A model generated the notes under the pieces. It worked only from the letters and a program-made list of their open reading frames with translations. It was not told the DNA's origin and ran no database searches. From Salinarimonas sp052380005 (lineage in GTDB: Bacteria > Pseudomonadota > Alphaproteobacteria > Rhizobiales > Beijerinckiaceae), in NCBI GenBank assembly GCA_052380005.1, contig JBQTCJ010000001.1: 64,000 nucleotides of DNA; one strand, written 5' to 3'. The translations under genes were made by a program, and so were the position numbers. This document shows, in pieces, positions 8,152-17,018 of this stretch. The number at the start of each line of letters is the position of its first letter. The first letter of the stretch is position 1.

Positions 8152-9408
8152 ATGCCGATGCGCGTGCCCAGTCCGCTCGTCCGTCTCGCCCTCGCCTGCG
8201 CCGCGCTCGTACTCGCGATCGTGGCGGGAACGGCGTCCGCGCGCGCCAACGACGACGAGCGGCGGATCTGGCTCGAGATGATCCGCACGCCGCCCGTGGC
8301 GGCGGAGCCCGCGCCCGCGCCGCGCCAGCGGCCCCGACGGGCCGCCCGCCCGGCCCAGGCTCCCGCCTCCGCGCCGGCACCCGCCGAGTCGGCGGCGATC
8401 GCCGAGGCGAGCGTGCCGCAGGACGTGCCCGTCACCCATCGCGTCGTCGTCTTCGGCGATTCGCTCGCGACGAATCTCGGCGAGGGCCTCGCCGCCGTCC
8501 TCTCCGACAAGCCGAACGTCGTCGTGGAGACCCGCGCGCAGGGCTCCTCGGGCCTCGTGCGCGACGACTTCCACGACTGGCGCACCGAGATCGACCCGTT
8601 GCTGACCGGCGAGGAGGCCTTCGACATCGGCGTCGTGCTCGTCGGCCTCAACGACCGCCAGGACATCACGTCGCCCGACGGCCGGCTCGAGCGGCTCGGC
8701 CCGGAATGGAAGGACGCCTACGCGCAGCGCGTCGACACGATCCTCGCGAAGTTCCGCGCGGCCGGCGTGCCGCTCGTCTGGGTCGGCCTGCCGCCGATGC
8801 GCTCCTCGCGGCTCACGACGGATCTCCAGGCGATCAACGAGATCGTCCGCGGGCGCGTGATGCGCGGCGGCGGCGGCGGGATCTGGGTCGACATCTGGCA
8901 GGGCTTCGTCGACGACGACAACCGCTATTCCGACAACGGCCCGACGCTGGAGGGCCAGATCGCGCGCCTGCGCGCCGGCGACGGCATCCACTTCACGCCC
9001 GCCGGCGGGCGCAAGGCCGCGCATTTCGCCGACGTCGAGATCCGCAGGCTCCTCGCCCGCGACCGCCCGGCCGTGGCCGCGGCCGCGGCGGCACCCGCCG
9101 CCGGCGGCCTCGCGGCGATCGGCGACCTCGAGGCGCTCACCGTCGACGAGATCGTCGCACGGCTCTCCGCCCTTCCCGAGGCGCCGCAGGACGTCGAGAT
9201 CGAGGAGGCCCCGCCCGCCATCGGCCCCGTGGTGCCGTTGACCGAGGCCCCCGCGGCGGCCTCGCCGGCGCTCGTTCGCGCCCCGCCGCTGGCAGGCCGG
9301 GCGACGCGCCTGCTCAACGAGCGCGTGCTCGCCGACGGCGTCGCGCCCACCGCCGTCCCGGGTCGGGCGGACGACTTCACCTGGCCGGCCGCTCGGGCAT
9401 CGCGTTAA
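8152..9408 (+). CDS. DUF459-type SGNH hydrolase, exported
   Basis: This is a 418-aa predicted periplasmic esterase-like protein. A signal peptide covers about residues 1-31 (core LALACAALVLAIVAGTASA), followed by a Pro/Ala-rich linker. The SGNH blocks are visible: GDSL with S104 in VVFGDSLATN, GLNDR, and the catalytic Asp/His pair in DGIHFTPAGG. The C-terminal 110 residues are Ala/Pro-rich and look disordered. ATGs at 8134 and 8158 are alternatives. I chose 8152 because it coincides with a predicted transcription start. Substrate is unknown; the family is linked to envelope polysaccharide modification. Confidence 0.85.
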   Translation: MPMRVPSPLVRLALACAALVLAIVAGTASARANDDERRIWLEMIRTPPVAAEPAPAPRQRPRRAARPAQAPASAPAPAESAAIAEASVPQDVPVTHRVVVFGDSLATNLGEGLAAVLSDKPNVVVETRAQGSSGLVRDDFHDWRTEIDPLLTGEEAFDIGVVLVGLNDRQDITSPDGRLERLGPEWKDAYAQRVDTILAKFRAAGVPLVWVGLPPMRSSRLTTDLQAINEIVRGRVMRGGGGGIWVDIWQGFVDDDNRYSDNGPTLEGQIARLRAGDGIHFTPAGGRKAAHFADVEIRRLLARDRPAVAAAAAAPAAGGLAAIGDLEALTVDEIVARLSALPEAPQDVEIEEAPPAIGPVVPLTEAPAAASPALVRAPPLAGRATRLLNERVLADGVAPTAVPGRADDFTWPAARASR

Positions 9409-9458
9409 CCGGATCGCAGCAGCGCGTCGCTACGCTGCGTGATCGGAAGGACGCGACG

Positions 9459-9875
9459 ATGAGCATCCTGGACGAGACGAGCGAGCAGCGGACGGCGCCA
9501 CGGCGGCGCGCGCTCGTGGCTGCGCGCATCAGCTACGGCGGCGGCTCGGTCACGGTCGATTGCGTGGTGCGCAACATCTCGGAGACCGGCGCCAAGATCG
9601 CGATCTCGGAGGGTGTGACGCTGCCCGGCCACTTCGAGATCGTCATCCCGCAGATGAACGTCGTGCACCGCGCCGAGCTGCGCTGGCGCCGCGGCGGCGA
9701 GGCCGGCGTCGCCTTCCTCGACGCCGGCGAGGGCGAGCCGCGGGCCGAGGGAGCCGCCCCGGCGACGCAAGCCGGCACGCCGAGCGAGGCGGCGCTCAAG
9801 GCACGGATCCGGACGCTCGAGGCCGAGGTCGCACGGCTGCGCGAGCGCATCCTCGAGCTCGGTGGCGGCTTCTGA
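9459..9875 (+). CDS. PilZ-domain protein with C-terminal coiled coil
   Basis: This is a 138-aa protein. The NxSxxG motif of PilZ c-di-GMP receptors is seen as N39-I-S-E-T-G44, followed by the GAKIAI strand. The N-terminal arginine motif is only partly kept: RRR at 15-17 is present, but the second arginine of RxxxR is replaced, so ligand binding is uncertain. Residues about 112-135 are a leucine-rich heptad coiled coil (LEAEVARLRERILEL). It stands alone and may be an adaptor. Confidence 0.85.
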   Translation: MSILDETSEQRTAPRRRALVAARISYGGGSVTVDCVVRNISETGAKIAISEGVTLPGHFEIVIPQMNVVHRAELRWRRGGEAGVAFLDAGEGEPRAEGAAPATQAGTPSEAALKARIRTLEAEVARLRERILELGGGF

Positions 9876-9911
9876 GCGCGCGACCGGCGCGCGACCGCCG
9901 CTCCGGGTGCC

Positions 9912-11003
9912 TCAGCGCACGATCATCACCTGCTTGTCGGTCACCCGCTCCCGCACCGGGCAGTTCACCACGAGGCGGATGTCGTCGTAGTCCGTGTCGG
10001 TCCAGCCGAGGTTCGGCGGACGGTCCTCCCAGCCGAAGTACATGTACATGCCCTCCTCGCAGGCCTGCGTCGCCGTCTGGGGCGTGCGGCCGGTGCGGCG
10101 GTTGGGGATGATGCCGCCTCGCGCCACCGGCTCGCATTCGGCGAGCGTCGCGCAGCGGATCGTCTCGAGGATCGGGCTCGCACGCATGTCGAGGGGCGTG
10201 CGCGTGGTGCCGGCCGTCACGCGATAGCCGCGCACGTCGTGGATCATCACCCGCGTCTCGGGATCGAGCACCGTGTCGGCATAGTACTCGTAGACCTGCT
10301 CGCCCGGCGCATCCCAGCGGCGCGGGTCGGAGCGGGCGCTGCGGACGTTGCGCAGCATGTAGCTCACCACCTCGCCCGCACCGCAGGTGGGGAGCGTGCG
10401 CCCCTGCGCCGCATAGTCCGTGGGCGGCGAGCCGTTGTCCGCGATGGGGGTGATCGCGCGGCGCCCGCCGTCCGCCTCGTTCGCGCGCTCGGGATCGTAG
10501 CAGTACATGTAGATGCGGTTGTAGTCCGCCGCCTCCGGCTCGAGCAGCGATCGGTGGGGCGGCGTCGTCACGTATGTCGGCGGGATGCGCCGCGTCACGC
10601 TCTCCAGCGTGAAGGGTATCTCGCGCGGCATGCCCGGCACCGCGGCCAGGATGCGCGTGTCGAGGGAGGCCTCGACGCGCACGGAGTAATGCGCCGGGTC
10701 GAGCCAGCGGCCGGTGACCTCGATCGCGGTCAGCTGGTCGCCGTAGCGGCTCTCGATCAGCGCCCTGGCTCCCGCGAGCGCCTGCGTCGCGATGTCGGCG
10801 TCCGCGGCGGCGATGCGCACCGCGGTCCCGTCGCTCACGCTGCGCGCGAACTCGCGGGCGGCGTTGACGCGGGTGTAGTCCACCGCGGCACCGGTGAGGC
10901 CCAGCGTCGGGATCAGGGTCAGCGCGAAGGCGATGGCGACGTTGCCGGCGTCGTGGCTCCAGAAGCGGGTCTTCCGAAGGGAGGGCTTCCCGAAATCGAA
11001 CAT
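9912..11003 (-). CDS. TadE/TadG-like pilus-assembly protein
   Basis: This 363-aa protein has the TadE/G N-terminal signature: a short cytoplasmic stretch, then GNVAIAFALTLIPTLGLTGA as the single membrane helix (residues about 20-40), followed by VDYTRVNAAR. The rest is a periplasmic region with no recognised domain, rich in Cys pairs and Tyr. Such proteins are minor pseudopilins or secreted-pilus assembly factors of Flp/Tad systems. No other tad genes are nearby, so this is an orphan copy. Confidence 0.8.
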   Translation of the reverse strand: MFDFGKPSLRKTRFWSHDAGNVAIAFALTLIPTLGLTGAAVDYTRVNAAREFARSVSDGTAVRIAAADADIATQALAGARALIESRYGDQLTAIEVTGRWLDPAHYSVRVEASLDTRILAAVPGMPREIPFTLESVTRRIPPTYVTTPPHRSLLEPEAADYNRIYMYCYDPERANEADGGRRAITPIADNGSPPTDYAAQGRTLPTCGAGEVVSYMLRNVRSARSDPRRWDAPGEQVYEYYADTVLDPETRVMIHDVRGYRVTAGTTRTPLDMRASPILETIRCATLAECEPVARGGIIPNRRTGRTPQTATQACEEGMYMYFGWEDRPPNLGWTDTDYDDIRLVVNCPVRERVTDKQVMIVR

Positions 11004-11148
11004 GGTCGTTCTCCTCGCTTTCAGGATCCTTTAAGCAGCGAGATCCGAAAGCCGGGTTTGCGCGAACGCTCCATTTCGAGACGTGCGCGACCGACGCGCT
11101 TTACATTAGGGAAAGCATACGGCCCGCGCCGGGCTCGGGAGGCACCTC

Positions 11149-11958
11149 ATGCTCGACTTCACGGACCGGATCGTCCTCGTCACCGGTTGCGGCTCGCGCG
11201 CCGACGGCTCGAAGGGCGAGGGCTGGGGCAACGGCCAGGCCATCGCCACCCTGATGGCGCGCCGCGGCGCGATTGTGGTGGGCTGCGACCGCGACCCCGA
11301 GGCGGCGGAGGTGACGCGCAGGATCGTCGCCGGCGAGGGCGGCCGCTGCGAGGTGCACGCCTGCGACGTGACGGACCGCGCCGCCGTCGAGGCGCTCGCG
11401 GCCGGCGTCGTCGACCGGCACGGACGCATCGACGTCCTCGTCAACAACGTCGGCCGCTCCGAGCCGGGCGGCCCCGTGGAGATGGACGAGGAGACCTTCG
11501 ACGCGCAGATCGACGTCAACCTCAAGAGCGCCTGGCTGTGCTGCAAGGCGGTGCTGCCGGTGATGGAGCGGCAGGGGCGCGGCGCGGTGGTGAGCGTCGC
11601 CTCGGTCGCGGGGCTGCGCTACATCGGCAAGCCGCAGGTCGCCTATGCCGCGGCGAAGGCCGCGCTCCTCCAGATGACCCGCACGACGGCGGTGATCTAC
11701 GCCCCGAAGGGCGTGCGCCTCAACGCCGTCGTGCCGGGCCTGATCGGCACGCCGCTGGTGCGGCGCCTCGCCGACAAGTATGCCGGGGGAGACTACGAGG
11801 GTTTCGTCGCCACCCGCAATGCGCAGGTGCCGATGGGCTTCATGGGGGACGCCTTCGACGTCGCGAACGCCGTCGCCTGGCTCGCCAGCGACGAGGCGCG
11901 CTACGTCACTGGGACCGAGATCGTCGTCGACGGCGGCTTCGTGGCGGCGACGCGATGA
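11149..11958 (+). CDS. SDR-family oxidoreductase with lengthened cofactor loop
   Basis: This is a 269-aa classical short-chain dehydrogenase. The catalytic SVASVAG serine, Y-A-A-A-K, NNVG and the C-terminal VTGTEIVVDGGF signature are all present. The glycine-rich cofactor loop is unusual: between TG and GxG there are about 12 extra residues (TGCGSRADGSKGEGWGNG). Substrate cannot be told from the sequence. It converges on phhB with a 10-bp gap. Confidence 0.88.
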   Translation: MLDFTDRIVLVTGCGSRADGSKGEGWGNGQAIATLMARRGAIVVGCDRDPEAAEVTRRIVAGEGGRCEVHACDVTDRAAVEALAAGVVDRHGRIDVLVNNVGRSEPGGPVEMDEETFDAQIDVNLKSAWLCCKAVLPVMERQGRGAVVSVASVAGLRYIGKPQVAYAAAKAALLQMTRTTAVIYAPKGVRLNAVVPGLIGTPLVRRLADKYAGGDYEGFVATRNAQVPMGFMGDAFDVANAVAWLASDEARYVTGTEIVVDGGFVAATR

Positions 11959-11968
11959 TCACGGCCGC

Positions 11969-12265
11969 TCAACCGGCGGCGAGCCGGTCCATCGCCTGGG
12001 CGAGTGCCACGTCGAGGCGGGTGAGGCCCCCGGCGTCGTGGGTGGAGAGCGTCACCTCCACCGTCTTGTAGACATTGAACCATTCGGGGTGGTGGTCGTG
12101 CTTCTCCGCGACGATCGCCACCTTCGCCATCCAGCCGAAGGCGGAGACGAAGTCGGCGAACTCGTAGCGCTTGTGGATGGCGTCGCGGCCTTCCACGAGG
12201 CTCCAGCCGGTGAGCCCGGGGAGCATCGCGTCGCGCTCCGCGGCGGTGAGCGTCTTGCCGGACAT
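11969..12265 (-). CDS. phhB: Pterin-4a-carbinolamine dehydratase
   Basis: The enzyme recycles tetrahydrobiopterin-type cofactor after aromatic hydroxylation. The signature histidines are in EKHDHHPEWFNVYKTV, and the protein ends in THDAGGLTRLDVALAQAMD. The start at 12263-12265 (MSGKTLTAAE) follows a perfect AGGAGG ribosome binding site and gives 98 aa, the family length. No phenylalanine hydroxylase gene is adjacent. Confidence 0.94.
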   Translation of the reverse strand: MSGKTLTAAERDAMLPGLTGWSLVEGRDAIHKRYEFADFVSAFGWMAKVAIVAEKHDHHPEWFNVYKTVEVTLSTHDAGGLTRLDVALAQAMDRLAAG

Positions 12266-12401
12266 CGGGTGTTCCTCCTGTGCGCGTCTCGTCGCTCCGA
12301 GGTAGGGCGTGGCGCGTCGTCGTGCCAGAGGCCGCGCGGGCACCTGGGCGGGCCGGCCGGCGCGCCGCGGCGGATTTCGTCGTCGGCTCGATTTTTGGGG
12401 G

Positions 12402-12430
12402 TAGGCAAGGGCGGCCCGAGCGTATATAGA
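12402..12430 (+). promoter_or_regulatory. Predicted rpmF promoter
   Basis: TAGGCA (12402-12407) and TATAGA (12425-12430) are spaced by 17 bp. Transcription would start near 12437, leaving a leader of about 70 nt before rpmF. Confidence 0.55.
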
Positions 12431-12507
12431 CCGCGCCTCGACCGAAATTCCCGCCGGCGAGCCGCGGACCCGCGTGCGCCGACGTATGCCCCGACCGGAG
12501 ACGAACA

Positions 12508-12693
12508 ATGGCCGTTCCGAAGAGAAAGACCTCGCCGTCCAAGCGCGGCATGCGCCGCTCGGCCGACGCGCTGAAGGCCCCGACCTACGTCGAGGACAAG
12601 GATTCCGGCGAGCTGCGCCGCCCGCACCACATCGACCTGAAGACCGGCATGTACCGCGGTCGCCAGGTGCTGACGGTGAAGTCCGAGGACTGA
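12508..12693 (+). CDS. rpmF: 50S ribosomal protein L32
   Basis: This 61-aa ribosomal protein begins MAVPKRKTSPSKRGMRRS, the invariant N-terminus of L32, and continues into ELRRPHHIDLKTGMYRGR. Like other alphaproteobacterial L32 proteins it has no zinc-binding cysteines. It stands alone, with its own predicted promoter and a clear intrinsic terminator. Confidence 0.97.
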   Translation: MAVPKRKTSPSKRGMRRSADALKAPTYVEDKDSGELRRPHHIDLKTGMYRGRQVLTVKSED

Positions 12694-12741
12694 CCTCCCC
12701 GGCTTCGTCGCTAAGGCGCATTCGCTCCTCCGGACATGACG

Positions 12742-12766
12742 AAGGCCCGCTCGCGCGGGCCTTTCG
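12742..12766 (+). terminator. Intrinsic terminator of rpmF
   Basis: AAGGCCCGC (12742-12750) pairs with GCGGGCCTT (12755-12763) over 9 bp around a TCGC loop, ending in a short T run. It lies 48 nt after the rpmF stop. Confidence 0.85.
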
Positions 12767-12817
12767 GCGTTCGAGGGGCACGTCGCCCGTGCTCCCTTCC
12801 CGCCGCGCTCCCGCGCC

Positions 12818-13123
12818 TCAGAGGTTGCGCGACCAGCCCGCCCGCGCTCCCGTGGCCCCGACGGCGCCGTAGCGCGCCGCCCCGTCCGCCGGCTCGGCGC
12901 GCCGGCGCTCGCGATAGGCCGGCAGCCGGCGCTCGCAGGCGATGAGCTGGGTGAGGAAGCCCGCGTCGGGGCGGCCCGCCGCCGCGCACGGCGCGGCCGC
13001 CGGCGCCTCCAGCGGCACGAGCGCGCGGCATTGCGACCCTCGCGTTAATGTCTCGTTATGCAACGCCGTGGCCTCCCTCGTGGACGACGGCTCATTGCTA
13101 GCAAGTCTCGCGCCGCTCTTCAC
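12818..13123 (-). CDS. Small conserved hypothetical protein
   Basis: This is an open frame of 101 codons from a GTG at 13121-13123, with GGAGG about 10 nt upstream. Residues about 54-85 (FLTQLIACERRLPAYRERRR, then AEPADGAARYGAVG) resemble a short alphaproteobacterial family with a conserved 'FxxxLIA...RRRA.P..A...Y' pattern, which is why I keep it. The first 40 residues look less protein-like, so the true start may be further in. Function is unknown. Confidence 0.45.
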   Translation of the reverse strand: MKSGARLASNEPSSTREATALHNETLTRGSQCRALVPLEAPAAAPCAAAGRPDAGFLTQLIACERRLPAYRERRRAEPADGAARYGAVGATGARAGWSRNL

Positions 13124-13209
13124 CCTTCGTTAACCCTCCGCTCGCATCGTCGTTTCCGAGAACCTGCGCGCGTGGGCACGCGCGGCGTCGGGCGGGGGAC
13201 GGGGACGTC

Positions 13210-15006
13210 ATGGAATTCGAGGGAGCACGCCCCGGCGGCGCGAGACGCGAGATCGACCGCAGCGCGGCCGGAGCGAATCCCGCCGCATGCCGCCCCGAGC
13301 GCGCTCGCGGCCCCCTCGACCCGCGCTCCGTGCTCACCTCGATCGGCGAGGTCGTCTACGACTGGGACGTCGCGAGCGACGCGCTCGCCTGGAGCGCCAA
13401 CGCGGCGGAGGTCTTCGGCCTGCCCGACATGGCGCCCTTCGCCACCGGCGCCGCCTTCGGGCTCGCCTGCGAGGACGTCGGCGGGCGCACCCGCCACGAC
13501 GCCGTGCTCGACGCCGGACAGGTGGAGAGCGCACAGGCGGCCTCCGGCGCGGGCGTGCCCTTTCGCGCCACCTACCTGCTGCGCCTGCCCGCCGCCGCCC
13601 GCGGTGCCCACGGCGCCGGCACGGACGGCTGCGTCCAGGTCGAGGATACCGGGCGCTGGTACGCCGACGCCGACGGGCGCCCCGCCTTCGCGCACGGCGT
13701 CCTGCGTCTGGCTCCGCCCGCGCACGAGACGCAGTCCGGCCCCAACACGCGGGCGGCCTTCCTCGCCCAGATCGGGCGGGACGTTGCGGCGGCGGTGCGC
13801 TCGAACCGGTCGATGACGCTCCTCGTCATGTCGATCGAGGGCCTCGACCGGTTGAACCAGGAGCACGGCTTCGAGGTCGCCGACCTCGCCATCGAGGAGG
13901 CGATGCGCCGCGCCGCCGTGGTGATGCGCCGCCGCGACGTGTTCGCGCGCTACGCCTCGAACCGCTTCGGCGTCGCGCTGCTGTCCTGCACGCTGGAGCA
14001 GGCGCCGATCGCCGCCGAGCGCCTGCGCGCCGGCGTCGAGGGTGCGCCGCTGGCGACGCCCCGCGGCCCCGTCTCCGTGCGCGTGGCCATCGGCGCGGCG
14101 AGCGCGCCCGACCACGCGAGCGAGGCGGCGGGCCTGCTGCGCCGGGCCGAGGAGGCGCTCACCGCGAGCCGTCGCACCGCCGCCGGTTACCAGATCTATC
14201 GTCCCGGCACGCTGCGCGGGGGGCCGGCGACGCGGGCCGGTCGCGAGCTCGACGTCGTCGCCGCGCTGAACGAGCGCCGGGTCGTCGCCGCCCGCCAGCC
14301 GGTGGTCGAGGCCGGCGGGACGCGCCGCGTCGCCTTCCACGAGGCGCTCGCGCGCATCCGCGAGACCGACGGCCGCATCGTGGGCGCCGCGGACATCATC
14401 CCCGTCGTCGAGCGCGCGGGCCTCGTGCCGCTGCTCGACGCGCGCGTGCTCGAGCTCGCCGCCCGGCACCTCGTCGCGCATCCCGCCGAGCGGCTGTCGG
14501 TCAACCTCTCGCCGCTCACCCTCGAGACGCCGGATTGGCTCGGCATCCTCGCCGCGACGCTCGGCGCGCATCCCGGGGTCGCCGAGCGGCTGATCGTCGA
14601 GGTGACGGAGACGGTCGCCGTGCGCGATCCCGACGCCACCCGCGGCCGGCTCGACGCCATGAAGGCGCTGGGCGTCGCCATCGCGCTCGACGATTTCGGC
14701 GCGGGCCACACCTCCTTCCGCCACCTGCGCGACTTCCCCGTGGATCTCGTGAAGATCGACGGCGCCTTCGTCCAGAACCTCGCCCGCTCGCCCGACGACC
14801 GCTTCTTCGTGCGCACCCTCGTCGACCTCGCCCACCACCTCGGCATCCCCACCGTGGCGGAGTGGGTCGAGACCGAGGAAGCCGCCGCCATGCTGGCGAG
14901 CTGGGGCGTGGACTATCTGCAGGGGGATCTGTTCGGGGCGGCCTCGATCGCGACCGGAGAGGCGATCGGCGCAGACGGGGCGGCGCCGCGCGCGGCCGTG
15001 GCGTAG
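13210..15006 (+). CDS. PAS/GGDEF/EAL protein, probable c-di-GMP phosphodiesterase
   Basis: This 598-aa protein has a PAS-like N-terminal sensor (about residues 35-160), a GGDEF-like domain (about 175-330) and an EAL domain (about 345-585). The GGDEF signature is lost: the motif reads YASNRFGV near residues 248-255, so no cyclase activity is expected. The EAL catalytic set appears intact: HEALAR, SVNLSP, VEVTET, LDDFGAG, VKIDG, AEWVE and LQGDLFG. No membrane segment is seen, so it should be cytoplasmic. The likely role is hydrolysis of c-di-GMP under PAS control. Confidence 0.9.
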   Translation: MEFEGARPGGARREIDRSAAGANPAACRPERARGPLDPRSVLTSIGEVVYDWDVASDALAWSANAAEVFGLPDMAPFATGAAFGLACEDVGGRTRHDAVLDAGQVESAQAASGAGVPFRATYLLRLPAAARGAHGAGTDGCVQVEDTGRWYADADGRPAFAHGVLRLAPPAHETQSGPNTRAAFLAQIGRDVAAAVRSNRSMTLLVMSIEGLDRLNQEHGFEVADLAIEEAMRRAAVVMRRRDVFARYASNRFGVALLSCTLEQAPIAAERLRAGVEGAPLATPRGPVSVRVAIGAASAPDHASEAAGLLRRAEEALTASRRTAAGYQIYRPGTLRGGPATRAGRELDVVAALNERRVVAARQPVVEAGGTRRVAFHEALARIRETDGRIVGAADIIPVVERAGLVPLLDARVLELAARHLVAHPAERLSVNLSPLTLETPDWLGILAATLGAHPGVAERLIVEVTETVAVRDPDATRGRLDAMKALGVAIALDDFGAGHTSFRHLRDFPVDLVKIDGAFVQNLARSPDDRFFVRTLVDLAHHLGIPTVAEWVETEEAAAMLASWGVDYLQGDLFGAASIATGEAIGADGAAPRAAVA

Positions 15007-15061
15007 ATCCGGTGGGGGGCCGAGCCCGCTCCTCCTCGAGAGATCTCGTCCAGAGCCCGCG

Positions 15062-15700
15062 TCACCTCTGGGACAGTCCCTCGTAGAGCAGCTTGCCCCC
15101 GAGCCCGCCGAGGATCAGGGCGATGACACGGTCGATCGCGCGCTTCGAGCGGAGGTAGGCCGCCTGCGGCCTGCGACTGGAGAAGACCGTGCCGACCACG
15201 GCGTACCAGGCGAACTCGACCAGGAAGATCCCGGGGACGAGCGCGAGCAGCAGCCCCACCGGCGGGTTCGCCGGCAGGAAGGCCGCGAATATGCTGCCGT
15301 AGACGACGGCGGTCTTCGGATTGCTCAACTGCGTCGTCAGCGACAGCCAGAAGACACGGCGCAGATGACGCTCGCCGCCCGTGGCGTCGGCCTCGCGGAC
15401 GTCGAGGATCTCCGTCGCGCCGCGCCAGATCCGGCAGGCGAGGTAGAGGAGGTAGGCGCCGCCGACGAGCTTCAGGGCGACGTGCAGAGAAGGCACCTCT
15501 CGCAGCAGCGCGCCGAGGCCCAGGAGCGCCAGGCTGCCGAAGATCGCGCCGCCGAGCCCCATGCCGAGGGCGGCCGAGAGCCCCGCCTTGCGCGAGTAGA
15601 GCATCGCCGAGCGGCACACCAGGACGAAGCTCGGTCCCGGGCTGATCGCACCGGCCAGGAGCGCGCCGAGGATTCCCAGGAGCACGAGGGCTTCATCCAT
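15062..15700 (-). CDS. LysE-family amino-acid exporter
   Basis: This is a 212-aa inner-membrane protein with about six hydrophobic helices. The family signature AISPGPSFVLVCRSA is near residues 18-32, with LTTQLSNPKTAVVYGSIFAA in the middle. The start was placed at the ATG at 15698-15700 (MDEALVLLGI), which gives the usual family length. It is divergent from aroC. The exported amino acid cannot be inferred. Confidence 0.9.
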   Translation of the reverse strand: MDEALVLLGILGALLAGAISPGPSFVLVCRSAMLYSRKAGLSAALGMGLGGAIFGSLALLGLGALLREVPSLHVALKLVGGAYLLYLACRIWRGATEILDVREADATGGERHLRRVFWLSLTTQLSNPKTAVVYGSIFAAFLPANPPVGLLLALVPGIFLVEFAWYAVVGTVFSSRRPQAAYLRSKRAIDRVIALILGGLGGKLLYEGLSQR

Positions 15701-15852
15701 GGCGACGGCTCGATCCGGTGGATGGCGATACCCCTGGATACGTGCAATCGTTGCCCGGATCAATCGCAACCCGTGCCGCTCCCCCTGCGCCCTCCCTCCC
15801 CCTTCCCCTCCCCGCGCTTCTCCCCTAGAAACCGGGGCAGGAGCCCACCCCC

Positions 15853-16977
15853 ATGTCCCACAACACGTTCGGCCATCTCTTCCGCGTCACGACCTTCGGC
15901 GAGAGCCACGGGCCGGCGCTCGGCTGCGTGGTAGACGGCTGCCCGCCCGGCATCCCGCTCACCGTGGAGGAGATCCAGGCCGAGCTCGACCGCCGCCGGC
16001 CGGGGCAATCGCGCTTCACGACGCAGCGGCGCGAGCCGGACGCGGTGAGGATCCTCTCGGGGGTGTTCCAGGACGAGCGGATGGCGGCGCAGGTGACCAC
16101 CGGCACGCCGATCGCGCTCCTCATCGAGAACGTCGACCAGCGCTCGAAGGATTACGGCGAGATCAGGGACGCCTACCGCCCCGGACACGCGGACTTCGCC
16201 TACGACGTGAAGTACGGCGTGCGCGACTATCGCGGCGGCGGGCGCTCCTCGGCGCGCGAGACGGCGGCGCGGGTCGCGGCCGGCGCCATCGCCCGCAAGG
16301 TCGTGCCGGGCATGGTGGTACGCGGCGCGCTCGTGCAGATGGGCCCGCATGCGATCGACCGCACGGCCTGGGACTGGGAGGAGGTCTCCCGCAACCCCTT
16401 CTTCTGCCCCGATGCGAAGGCGGCGGAGCGCTGGGCGGACTATCTCGACGGCATCCGCAAGGCGGGCTCGTCGATCGGCGCGGTGATCGAGATCGTGGCC
16501 GAGGGCGTGCCCCCGGGCCTCGGCGCGCCGATCTACGCCAAGCTCGACGGGGATCTCGCCGGCGCGCTGATGTCGATCAACGCGGTCAAGGGCGTCGAGA
16601 TCGGCGAGGGCTTCGCGGCCGCCGCCCTCACCGGCGAGGAGAACGCCGACGAGATGCGCCCGGGCAACGACGGCGCGCCGGTGTTCCGCTCCAACAGGGC
16701 CGGCGGCGTGCTCGGCGGCATCTCCACGGGCCAGCCGGTCGTCGCCCGCTTCGCGGTCAAGCCGACCTCCTCGATCCTGGCGCCGCGCGCCTCGGTGACG
16801 CGCGAGAACCAGGAGACGGAGGTCGTCACCAAGGGCCGCCACGACCCCTGCGTCGGTATCCGCGCCGTGCCGGTGGGCGAGGCCATGGTGGCTTGCGTGA
16901 TCGCGGACCACTATCTGCGCCACAGGGGACAGGTCGGCGCCGTGCGCCGCTGGCCCCTGGAGCGTCCCTTCGGCTAA
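15853..16977 (+). CDS. aroC: Chorismate synthase
   Basis: The last shikimate-pathway enzyme converts EPSP to chorismate with reduced FMN. The 374-aa protein has the signatures GESHGPALGCVVDGCPPG (residues about 17-34), the GRSSARETAARVAAGAIA block and VTRENQETEV near the C-terminus. It is 41 bp upstream of ribB and co-directional, suggesting co-expression. Ribulose-phosphate-derived flavin supply and this flavin-dependent enzyme make a plausible pair. Confidence 0.97.
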   Translation: MSHNTFGHLFRVTTFGESHGPALGCVVDGCPPGIPLTVEEIQAELDRRRPGQSRFTTQRREPDAVRILSGVFQDERMAAQVTTGTPIALLIENVDQRSKDYGEIRDAYRPGHADFAYDVKYGVRDYRGGGRSSARETAARVAAGAIARKVVPGMVVRGALVQMGPHAIDRTAWDWEEVSRNPFFCPDAKAAERWADYLDGIRKAGSSIGAVIEIVAEGVPPGLGAPIYAKLDGDLAGALMSINAVKGVEIGEGFAAAALTGEENADEMRPGNDGAPVFRSNRAGGVLGGISTGQPVVARFAVKPTSSILAPRASVTRENQETEVVTKGRHDPCVGIRAVPVGEAMVACVIADHYLRHRGQVGAVRRWPLERPFG

Positions 16978-17018
16978 GACACCCGCGCGGCACATCCGCC
17001 CGCCGACGAGCAGACATC

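Noticed and set aside
10239..12071. 610-codon plus-strand open frame
   Set aside because: It runs across the TadG-like gene on the other strand and out of frame through the SDR; no conserved motif.
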